A DNA stretch of 5,364 nucleotides from Candidatus Pacearchaeota archaeon (lineage in GTDB: Archaea > Nanoarchaeota > Nanoarchaeia > Pacearchaeales > GW2011-AR1). Below, one piece after another: positions 1 through 5,364 of the stretch (positions are counted from its first letter, which is position 1; each line of letters begins with the position of its first letter). The stretch covers positions 1 through 5,364 of the forward strand of contig NZER01000022.1 in assembly GCA_002690445.1 (NCBI GenBank), given 5' to 3'. The translations under genes were made by a program, and so were the position numbers. The notes under the pieces were generated by a model. The model made no database searches. It was given only the letters and a program-made list of their open reading frames with translations, and had not been told where the DNA came from.

Positions 1-2
1 TT

Positions 3-1022
3 TTTTTTAATAATCGGAACTGGGACAGAAGGCAACAATACGAGATAGAGATCGAGGGGATCATTCGTTCGGTAGAAGAATTTCCCAAGCCAAAACTTTC
101 CATTGCGATACATAGCGGCCTTTATGATTCTTGGCCATTACTCCAAAATCTATTAAAGTCCTTTTTAATTTGCAATGAATACCCAAATATTGAAATTATG
201 CTTGTTGAATCTGATGGTAATAAAAAAATACGAGACTGGTTTGAAAAAATTGATTTTGATGATTTGTTCATAAATTTTGATGGACAAAAAACCAACATTA
301 AAAAACATCCAGGGGTTAAAATAGAAAAGACTTTAAAATTTATAGACCTTGACTCTTCAGTTACTGGTTTGTCTTGTTACAATCGAGCTATTAGTCAATG
401 CATAGACTCTTTCAAAGGAGATTTCTTTGTCATGATGGCGGAAGACAATCAATTTATAGTAGAGGGAGACCTAGTAAACGATTATATTAAAATATTAGAT
501 CATTTTGGCAGAGACTCATCGATGGTATCGTTCTTTTCTCTCCATAAGTATAAATTATACAAAAAAAACAATTTAGCTACTGGGCCACACAAGATCGACT
601 CTACTGATATGCCATTTTTTACCCCAGTTCAACAAAAGTGGAATTTTGACTTTATTTGTAATAGGGGAGTGTATAATCGAATAAATGCGATTAGAGCACA
701 AAAAAATATAAAAGAGGAAGATGGCTGGGATATAATTCACGGCCTAGTCCAACAAAATAACGACATAGTTTCAGACTTGTTTCCAACAACTGGATCAGAT
801 TTTAGAAGAGTGTACTCATGCATACCAAGTGGTCTCTGGATGGATAACAACGATAGAGAATGTTTGATTAAAAAAATTAAAGACTCTTCTAAAAATAACC
901 CAAATCACCTCTTATATAAAACAATTAAAAAAGAAAAATTATTAGAGTCTCTAAAAGGCCGCTATTGGAAAAAGCCCATAAGCTCCGAAGACTTTTCTAT
1001 TGAAAATGAACCCGCCAGTTAA
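3..1022 (+). CDS. Glycosyltransferase, family 2-like (GT-A fold), 5' end outside window
   Basis: Probably transfers a sugar from a nucleotide donor during surface polysaccharide assembly, in the cytoplasm. The frame is open from base 3 to TAA at 1020-1022 (339 codons visible) with no ATG, GTG or TTG before the ATG at 198, so the start lies upstream. Starting at 198 would remove the first beta strand, LSIAIHSG (96-119), which precedes the donor-binding ESDG (207-218). Further GT2 landmarks follow: TGLSCYNRAI, equivalent to the usual ARN-G-I stretch (about 363-392), and GDFFVMMAEDNQF, whose EDN (441-449) sits at the DXD metal-binding position. EEDGW (about 714-728) may be the acceptor-side acidic motif. 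No membrane segment or signal peptide is seen; the C-terminus is rich in Lys and Asn. The stop lies within or just before the transketolase start, indicating one operon. Donor and acceptor cannot be read from sequence; the donor may be the sugar made by the genes downstream. Family call fairly sure, specificity unknown. Confidence 0.82.
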   Translation, partial: FFNNRNWDRRQQYEIEIEGIIRSVEEFPKPKLSIAIHSGLYDSWPLLQNLLKSFLICNEYPNIEIMLVESDGNKKIRDWFEKIDFDDLFINFDGQKTNIKKHPGVKIEKTLKFIDLDSSVTGLSCYNRAISQCIDSFKGDFFVMMAEDNQFIVEGDLVNDYIKILDHFGRDSSMVSFFSLHKYKLYKKNNLATGPHKIDSTDMPFFTPVQQKWNFDFICNRGVYNRINAIRAQKNIKEEDGWDIIHGLVQQNNDIVSDLFPTTGSDFRRVYSCIPSGLWMDNNDRECLIKKIKDSSKNNPNHLLYKTIKKEKLLESLKGRYWKKPISSEDFSIENEPAS

Positions 1023-1032
1023 TAAAACTTTT

Positions 1033-1782
1033 ATGGAAAAAAACTTAAACTTTTTAAGAAAAAAAATTGTCACAACGGCGAAGAAATCGAGAGAAGGTCA
1101 CATAGGAAGCTGTTTATCTATTTTGGATATACTTTGGATTTTATATCAAGACTTTTATGAAAAGAATAATATAATCATACTCAGCAAAGGCCACGCATCA
1201 TTGGGTTTATATACAGTTTTGAATGAAAAAAAACTAATCAGTGACGAGAACTTAGCTTCTTTTTGTCAATATAGTAGCGCTCTTGGCGGACATCCTGACA
1301 AAAACAAAATTAAGCAGGCATATGCCTCAACTGGATCGCTAGGCCACGGATTTCCTATTGGAGTAGGAGCTGCGATAGCTAAAAAAATCAAAAATGAAAG
1401 AGGTAGAGTTTTTGTAATTATAGGCGACGGCGAAAGCAATGAGGGCACGATTTGGGAATCTGCGTTGCTAGCAAAACAACACGGATTAGATAATCTAACC
1501 TGTATTGTTGATTATAATCATTCAAACGATAGATCTGTCAAGCTTGGAAATATTGTTGAAAAATTCTCATCATTTGGATGGAATTCTTGGGAAATCAATG
1601 GGCATAACCACTGTGAAATAAAAGACTCACTTGAACGTTCAAACTTTTCCCTGTCCGCTATTATTGCAAATACTGTCAAAGGCAATGGAATTAAAAGAAT
1701 GGAAAATCAACACGAATGGCATCATAAATCTCCGAGCGACAAAGAATATGAAGAAATTATGAAAGAGCTTTCTACTTCATGA
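1033..1782 (+). CDS. Transketolase, N-terminal (ThDP-binding) subunit
   Basis: One half of a split transketolase; it binds the diphosphate and Mg2+ of thiamine diphosphate and works as a heterotetramer with the next gene's product. From the ATG at 1033 it is 249 residues. Counting from that start: EGHIGS with His23, LSKGH (50-54), GGHP (85-88), TGSLGHG (100-106), and the ThDP motif beginning GDGESNEG at 131 and ending at DYN, Asn162, about 30 residues on. TVKGNG (214-219) and WHHKSP (229-234) match the C-terminal end of free-standing transketolase N subunits. Two earlier starts exist in frame, ATG 1006 and TTG 1000, which would overlap the glycosyltransferase by 17 or 23 bases. I prefer 1033 because conserved sequence begins right after it and it leaves a 10-base gap; none of the three has a clear ribosome site. 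Six of seven Arg codons are AGA. Length is slightly short for the family (usually about 270-280). Fold certain; whether it acts in central metabolism is doubtful given the context. Confidence 0.9.
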   Translation: MEKNLNFLRKKIVTTAKKSREGHIGSCLSILDILWILYQDFYEKNNIIILSKGHASLGLYTVLNEKKLISDENLASFCQYSSALGGHPDKNKIKQAYASTGSLGHGFPIGVGAAIAKKIKNERGRVFVIIGDGESNEGTIWESALLAKQHGLDNLTCIVDYNHSNDRSVKLGNIVEKFSSFGWNSWEINGHNHCEIKDSLERSNFSLSAIIANTVKGNGIKRMENQHEWHHKSPSDKEYEEIMKELSTS

Positions 1783-2651
1783 GGAAACAGTTCGTATCAA
1801 CAGTTAGCCAACTAATCGAGGAGGACGAGAAATTAGTTCTACTACTTGGAGATATTGGCGTATTTGGATTTCGCAAGGTATTTGAAAAATTTTCCGACAG
1901 AGCCTTTAATATAGGCATACTAGAACAAAGCATGGTTAGCTTGAGCTCAGGACTTTCAATTGAGGGACTAATACCCGTGGTTCACACAATTGCTCCGTTT
2001 ATGGTTGAGCGTGCGTATGAACAAATTAAAAATGATTTTTGCTACCAACTACAAGGCGGAAATTTTGTTAGCGTTGGCGCGCCATATGATTACGCGGCCT
2101 TGGGTTGTACGCATCATTGCCCTGGGGATGTGACTATATTAAATACTCTTCCTAATATGCAAATTTTAGTGCCTGGCACTGCCAATGAGTTTGATATATT
2201 ATTCCGCCAAGCATACAATAATAGCTTTCCTACTTATTACAGATTAAGTTCAAATCAAAATAAAGAAGATAACAACGTCAAGTTTGGTAAAGGCGAACTA
2301 ATTAAAACAGGATCCAGAGCAACAGTCATAGCTTTTGGGCCAACACTTGATTTGGTTTTAGAGGCAACACACGATATAGATGTTACAGTTCTTTATTATA
2401 CAACGGTTAAACCCTTTGATCGACATTTAATTAAGGAGCATTATAATAAAAAAATTTATGTTGTCGAACCATTTTATACTGGAACTACATACAAAAATAT
2501 TCTAGAATCATGCAAAGGTAAATCACTAACAATTGATGGCACGGGAATTCCAGATAAGTTTTTGCACAGTTATGGAACAAGAAATGAGCATGATCAAGCG
2601 CTAGGGTTTACTGTAGATAATATAAAAAATAAAATTAATACATTCTTGTAA
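1779..2651 (+). CDS. Transketolase, C-terminal (pyrimidine-binding) subunit
   Basis: Partner of the preceding N-terminal subunit; the two together form the ThDP active site for two-carbon (ketol) transfer. The start overlaps the previous stop as ATGA (1779-1782), implying translational coupling and equal dosage. It has 290 residues, slightly shorter than the usual 310. The pyrimidine domain carries NIGILEQ with Glu49, the glutamate that activates the cofactor aminopyrimidine, then IAPFMVERAYEQIKND (71-86), with Phe74 expected to stack on the pyrimidine, and CTHHCPGD (110-117). The C-terminal transketolase domain runs from about 170 to the end. Residues that hold sugar phosphates in E. coli TktA appear altered: the THHCPGD block keeps the His473 column, but the His461 column reads Gly100, the Asp469 column Leu108, and the Arg520 column Ser158 (alignment from memory). 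It is therefore probably not a housekeeping transketolase. Pyruvate dehydrogenase E1-beta is a less good match. Fold sure, substrate open. Confidence 0.88.
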   Translation: MRKQFVSTVSQLIEEDEKLVLLLGDIGVFGFRKVFEKFSDRAFNIGILEQSMVSLSSGLSIEGLIPVVHTIAPFMVERAYEQIKNDFCYQLQGGNFVSVGAPYDYAALGCTHHCPGDVTILNTLPNMQILVPGTANEFDILFRQAYNNSFPTYYRLSSNQNKEDNNVKFGKGELIKTGSRATVIAFGPTLDLVLEATHDIDVTVLYYTTVKPFDRHLIKEHYNKKIYVVEPFYTGTTYKNILESCKGKSLTIDGTGIPDKFLHSYGTRNEHDQALGFTVDNIKNKINTFL

Positions 2652-3130
2652 TGGATTTAAATCTCAATAAACCTACTTTACTAGCTCTTTCTAGATTTTA
2701 CGATGAAAGAGGCTTTTTGGAGCCGCTTTACGAATCTAAAATTAATAGTGAAATTTGCATAAAAAGGTCTTTATCGAAAGAGGGCGTGATAAGGGGACTT
2801 CACTGGCAAAAACTTCCTAATCCTCAACGAAAGCTTGTTTATGTCCTAAAAGGCGCTATAATGGATGTGTGCCTCAAGGTCGAGAAAGATAATATTTTAA
2901 AATCAAACAAACACGAGTTCATTATAAGGGAAGAAGATAAGAAATGTTTATTCATACCCAGTAATTTCGCGCATGCCTATCAGGCAATATCTGAAGAAGC
3001 AATAATATTGTATATCTGCCTTGACAGGTACAGCGCAGATTCGGAAATTTCATTCAATCCACTAGCTTATGATATAAATTGGCTTGAAAGAGATTTGATA
3101 ATTAGCAAAAAAGACCTAGAGGGAAATTAA
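2651..3130 (+). CDS. RmlC-type 4-keto-6-deoxysugar 3,5- or 5-epimerase (cupin)
   Basis: Expected to epimerise C5, or C3 and C5, next to the 4-keto group of a nucleotide sugar. The 159-residue protein follows the RmlC pattern: FYDERGFLEPLYE (16-28), IRGLHWQ with catalytic His51, RKLVYVLKGAIMDV (60-73, Lys61), IPSNFAHAYQ (102-111), DRYSADSE with Tyr127 as the likely catalytic acid, INW (142-144), and SKKD with Asp155, which matches the Asp of the usual C-terminal SEKD and would pair with His51. It is about 20 residues shorter than RmlC, but the catalytic set appears complete. The ATG shares its A with the previous stop (TAATG), with no clear Shine-Dalgarno, so coupled translation is likely. Since a 3-dehydratase follows, a C5-only epimerisation on a 3-deoxy sugar, as in ascarylose synthesis by AscE, is more plausible than rhamnose synthesis: no rmlA, rmlB or rmlD is beside it. 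Confidence 0.87.
   Translation: MDLNLNKPTLLALSRFYDERGFLEPLYESKINSEICIKRSLSKEGVIRGLHWQKLPNPQRKLVYVLKGAIMDVCLKVEKDNILKSNKHEFIIREEDKKCLFIPSNFAHAYQAISEEAIILYICLDRYSADSEISFNPLAYDINWLERDLIISKKDLEGN
3119..3123 (+). promoter_or_regulatory. Possible ribosome binding site for the 3-dehydratase gene
   Basis: GAGGG within AGAGGGA, near the end of the epimerase gene, is the best Shine-Dalgarno match seen before any start in the window. It lies 13 bases from the ATG at 3137, longer than the usual 5-9, so its use is uncertain. This is also the only later junction where the genes do not overlap, so a site of its own makes sense here. Confidence 0.35.
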
Positions 3131-3136
3131 CTTTAT

Positions 3137-4318
3137 ATGATTAATGAATATCCATTAGCCCAAAGTTCATGGGGCGCCGAAGAAAAACAGGCAATACAGA
3201 GAGTGCTAAGCTCTGGCCGCTTCACAATGGGAAGCGAAGTTGAAAAATTTGAAAGCCAGTTGTCAGATTTTCATAAAACTAAGCACGCGATAATGGTTAA
3301 CAGCGGAAGCTCTGCGAATCTTATTGCTGCAACTGCGCTTACTTTTCACCAAGAGGGGTCGCCATGCATCGGAGTGAAGAGGGGATATGTGATAGCTCCA
3401 GCCGTTTCATGGTCAACTACATATTTTCCATTTTCTCAGCTTGGCTACAAGATAAAGTTAGTAGATGTCGATGAATCGTTTAACATAGATGTGTCTAAGG
3501 TTAAAAAATATATCGATAAAGATTGTCGCGGAATTATAACAGTTAATACTTTAGGAGTCCCAGCACAAAATAATAAACTAAAAGCAATAGCAGACAAATA
3601 TAAAATATTTCTATTTGAAGATAATTGCGAAAGCTTTGGCGCCAAACTTAATAAAAAGCTTTGCGGCACTTTTGGCCATACTGGCACACTAAGCTTCTTT
3701 TTTAGCCATCACCTCCAGACAATGGAGGGCGGAGCAATCTTGACAGATAATGACGACATAGCTAATCTATGTCGTAGCTTAAGGGCGCATGGTTGGGCTC
3801 GAGATGGAGACTATAAATCTTTAATTAAAGAGGTGGCAACCGACGAGTTTTATGATCAGTTTAAGTTTGTTTTGCCAGGATATGCTGTTCGACCTCTAGA
3901 AATGTCGGGCGCAATAGGACAATCACAATTAAAAAAATGGCCCAACCAACTCAAAGGCAGATTAAATAATGCAAAAATTTTTCAAGAACTTTGCAGTAAA
4001 AAAAGCTATATTCAACCGCAGAAAGAAATTGGGGAATCTAGTTGGTTTGGATTTGGTGGGCTTTTCTCACTAGGCAGGCAAGAAAGACTTAAGCTTTGGA
4101 AGTTTTTATTATCAAAGGGCGTAGAATCTAGGCCAATTATATCTGGAAATTTCTTTAATCAACCAGTATCAAAATATTTAGATATAGAAAAGCTTGACAA
4201 ACTCGTGAATGCTGATAAAATAGATGAATCTGGAATGTTTTTCGGCAATCAAGAAAAAGATCTTTCTCAAGAAATCGAATATTTATTTAAGAATTTAGAC
4301 GCTTTCTTTAAACCATGA
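3137..4318 (+). CDS. ColD-like PLP-dependent NDP-4-keto-6-deoxyhexose 3-dehydratase
   Basis: Likely removes the C3 hydroxyl of a nucleotide 4-keto-6-deoxysugar, as ColD does on GDP-4-keto-6-deoxymannose in colitose synthesis with PLP and glutamate. It is 393 residues (ColD is about 388) and belongs to the DegT/DnrJ/EryC1 aminotransferase fold (type I). The diagnostic feature is SHHLQTMEGG (190-199): aminotransferases of this family have the PLP lysine here, but this protein has His191-His192, as ColD and the E1 dehydrase do. Other blocks recalled as near identical to E. coli ColD are FTMG (29-32), VNSGSSANL (54-62), SWSTTYFP (91-98), EDNCESFGA (161-169), FKFVLPGYAVRPLEMSGAIG (242-261), GESSWFGF (299-306) and RPIISGNF (332-339). 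The cysteine cluster that holds the 2Fe-2S centre in E1 (AscC/DdhC) is absent, which favours the ColD type with no E3 partner. The start gives MINEYPLAQSSW, matching ColD's MINYPLASSTW. The stop overlaps the next gene. Confidence 0.9.
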   Translation: MINEYPLAQSSWGAEEKQAIQRVLSSGRFTMGSEVEKFESQLSDFHKTKHAIMVNSGSSANLIAATALTFHQEGSPCIGVKRGYVIAPAVSWSTTYFPFSQLGYKIKLVDVDESFNIDVSKVKKYIDKDCRGIITVNTLGVPAQNNKLKAIADKYKIFLFEDNCESFGAKLNKKLCGTFGHTGTLSFFFSHHLQTMEGGAILTDNDDIANLCRSLRAHGWARDGDYKSLIKEVATDEFYDQFKFVLPGYAVRPLEMSGAIGQSQLKKWPNQLKGRLNNAKIFQELCSKKSYIQPQKEIGESSWFGFGGLFSLGRQERLKLWKFLLSKGVESRPIISGNFFNQPVSKYLDIEKLDKLVNADKIDESGMFFGNQEKDLSQEIEYLFKNLDAFFKP

Positions 4319-5280
4319 AAACTTATTTAAAAAACTATTTAACTGAAACGATAGAAGAAAATAAAACAATTAATCAAGCTCTCGGTCAACTGAATGGCTG
4401 CAGTTGCTTAGTAACTGGAGGGAATGGAATAATTGGATACGCAATGTCAAATCTTCTGGACGGCCACTCTAAATGCAATTTAAACGTCGCCATAAGAAAT
4501 AACGAATTTAAAGGCAAAAACTTGCTGAGTGACAAAGTTAAATTTTTAGGTTATAACCAAATAAAAAGCCAAAAATATGATTATATTTTTCATTGTGCTT
4601 CGTATTCCGAGCCATCAAGATTTTTGTCAGAATGGGAGTCGACGATGAAACTAAATATTGAATTTCTTTTAGAACTACTATCTCAAACAAAGAACAAATT
4701 AATATTCTCGGGAAGTACGGAAGTTTATTCTGGAAACGAAAAAGAAGTCACGGAGAATACTATTGGCCAAACTCAACCACAGCATCCGCGAGGTATTTAT
4801 ATCGAATCAAAAAGAGCAGCAGAAGCTGCATGCGCTATTTCTGGCGTTGGGAGAGTTTCCAGAATAGCGTTAGCGGCAGGCCCGTTTCCCAAAGAAAACG
4901 ATACGAGAGTACTGTACGAACTTATAAGAAAGGGGCTCAGGCAAGGCTTTATAGAATTGATGGGAGGCCATAAAAACATTAGACAATATCAATACAGCGG
5001 AGCCTGCGTCATGCGAATGTTGGTGTCAGGATTACTAGGAAACGAGTTAGTCTACAACAACGCTGGACCCTACTTGATAACACTTGAAGACTTAGCAAAA
5101 GAAATATCAAAAAAAATTAATGTAGATTATGTTGATTCAAAAACAGACAAAAATATGGATGGAGCGCCTAAATCAGTAAATATTTCAATGAAACTCTTTA
5201 ATTCAGAGTTTCCGCAGATGCAAAACATCGACCCAACATTTGATAAATTCATCGAGTGGATAATTAATGAGTGCCAATAA
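4315..5280 (+). CDS. Extended SDR, nucleotide-sugar epimerase/dehydratase/reductase family
   Basis: A Rossmann-fold enzyme on a nucleotide sugar, 321 residues. After an N-terminal extension of about 30 residues come the dinucleotide motif TGGNGIIG (34-41), YDYIFHCAS (88-96), SGSTEVYSG (132-140) and the catalytic pair Tyr162/Lys166 in YIESK. The position that is Asp-Glu in 4,6-dehydratases reads Thr-Glu here, closer to the Ser-Glu of UDP-glucuronate decarboxylases, so it is unlikely to be the pathway's 4,6-dehydratase. The second beta strand ends AIRNN (59-63) with no acidic residue and an Arg, which suggests NADP(H). NNAGPYLITLEDLA (248-261) matches the substrate-domain element shared by these SDRs. 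Its ATG overlaps the upstream stop (ATGA, 4315-4318) and no ribosome site is visible, so translation is probably coupled. In context it most likely reduces a keto group late in dideoxysugar synthesis, a role ColC plays for colitose, though it may instead be an epimerase. The gene ends 11 bases before the tRNA. Confidence 0.85.
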   Translation: MKTYLKNYLTETIEENKTINQALGQLNGCSCLVTGGNGIIGYAMSNLLDGHSKCNLNVAIRNNEFKGKNLLSDKVKFLGYNQIKSQKYDYIFHCASYSEPSRFLSEWESTMKLNIEFLLELLSQTKNKLIFSGSTEVYSGNEKEVTENTIGQTQPQHPRGIYIESKRAAEAACAISGVGRVSRIALAAGPFPKENDTRVLYELIRKGLRQGFIELMGGHKNIRQYQYSGACVMRMLVSGLLGNELVYNNAGPYLITLEDLAKEISKKINVDYVDSKTDKNMDGAPKSVNISMKLFNSEFPQMQNIDPTFDKFIEWIINECQ

Positions 5281-5291
5281 CAATAATTTTA

Positions 5292-5364
5292 GCCCCGATA
5301 GCTCAACTGGACAGAGCATCTGCCTTCTAAGCAGGAGGTTGCTGGTTCGAGTCCAGCTCGGGGT
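5292..5364 (+). tRNA. tRNA-Arg (anticodon UCU), 3' end cut by window edge
   Basis: A full cloverleaf folds by eye. Acceptor: 5292-5298 with 5358-5364, where the first pair is a G-U wobble. D stem GCTC/GAGC: 5301-5304 with 5314-5317, loop with GG at 5309-5310. Anticodon stem 5319-5323 with 5331-5335, loop CTTCTAA (5324-5330), anticodon TCT at 5326-5328. Variable loop 5336-5340. T stem GCTGG/CCAGC: 5341-5345 with 5353-5357, loop TTCGAGT. The discriminator base and any encoded CCA lie beyond the window. It reads AGA and AGG, the main arginine codons seen here. Only 11 bases (5281-5291) separate it from the preceding stop, with no terminator between, so it is either cotranscribed with the sugar genes or has a promoter inside the SDR gene. 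A candidate, weak, is TTGATA (5240-5245), 17 bases, then ATTAAT (5263-5268). Confidence 0.96.

Noticed and set aside
1059..1233. A8 tracts at 1059-1066 and 1226-1233 in the transketolase N subunit as phase-variation switches
   Set aside because: Both are in frame as Lys codons, tract length is modest, and similar A runs occur throughout this AT-rich window.
1266..1448. Minus-strand open frame of 60 codons
   Set aside because: It lies wholly inside the transketolase N subunit, antisense to its conserved ThDP region, and shows no family motif.
1033..2651. A frameshifted single-chain transketolase or DXP synthase
   Set aside because: The ATGA junction, a proper start in the second gene, and subunit lengths close to known split transketolases show two intact genes. 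The motifs (WHHKSP at the N subunit's end, THH block) fit transketolase rather than DXS.
3445..3687. Minus-strand open frame of 80 codons
   Set aside because: Antisense to the conserved ColD-like core; the sense frame has clear family motifs and the antisense one has none.
3137..4318. Sugar aminotransferase (DegT/ArnB-type)
   Set aside because: The PLP lysine is replaced by His in SHHLQTMEGG and the overall sequence follows ColD.
4797..4979. Minus-strand open frame of 60 codons
   Set aside because: Antisense to the SDR active-site region and without recognisable protein features.
5282..5287. AATAAT as a -10 box for the tRNA
   Set aside because: It is five of six to TATAAT, but transcription would begin inside the mature tRNA and there is no -35 match at a suitable distance.

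Overview
The window is one strand-uniform block of envelope-polysaccharide sugar genes ending in a tRNA gene. All six protein genes read on the + strand and are packed tightly: junctions are 4-base ATGA overlaps, a 1-base TAATG overlap, a 6-base gap, and an overlap or 10-base gap that depends on the start chosen. This looks like part of one operon whose promoter lies upstream of the window. The DNA is AT-rich (mid-to-high thirties percent G+C by eye, not counted), arginine is written mostly as AGA, and most starts lack a good Shine-Dalgarno sequence. That fits an AT-rich bacterium, for example a marine or cyanobacterial type, but the lineage cannot be fixed from this sequence. No mobile element, CRISPR array or signal peptide is seen.

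Layout: (1) 3-1022, a family 2-type glycosyltransferase whose true start is left of the window; the frame is open from the first bases, and the first in-frame ATG at 198 lies inside the catalytic domain. (2) 1033-1782 and 1779-2651, the N-terminal and C-terminal halves of a split, two-subunit thiamine-diphosphate transketolase. (3) 2651-3130, an RmlC-type 4-keto-sugar 3,5- or 5-epimerase. (4) 3137-4318, a ColD-type PLP enzyme with histidine in place of the PLP-binding lysine, a GDP-4-keto-6-deoxymannose 3-dehydratase relative. (5) 4315-5280, an extended SDR of the sugar nucleotide epimerase/dehydratase/reductase kind. (6) 5292-5364, tRNA-Arg(UCU), cut by the window edge just before its discriminator base.

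Together the genes suggest synthesis of a 3,6-dideoxyhexose-type nucleotide sugar and its transfer. The striking part is the dedicated transketolase pair. By comparison from memory with E. coli TktA, its C-terminal subunit keeps the glutamate that activates the cofactor but has lost several residues that hold phosphate and hydroxyl groups of the usual sugar phosphates. A testable hypothesis is that it adds a two-carbon unit to C4 of the 4-keto-3,6-dideoxy sugar, giving a branched-chain sugar analogous in logic to yersiniose, where YerE does this with pyruvate. The first 4,6-dehydratase of the pathway and the nucleotidyltransferase are not in the window.
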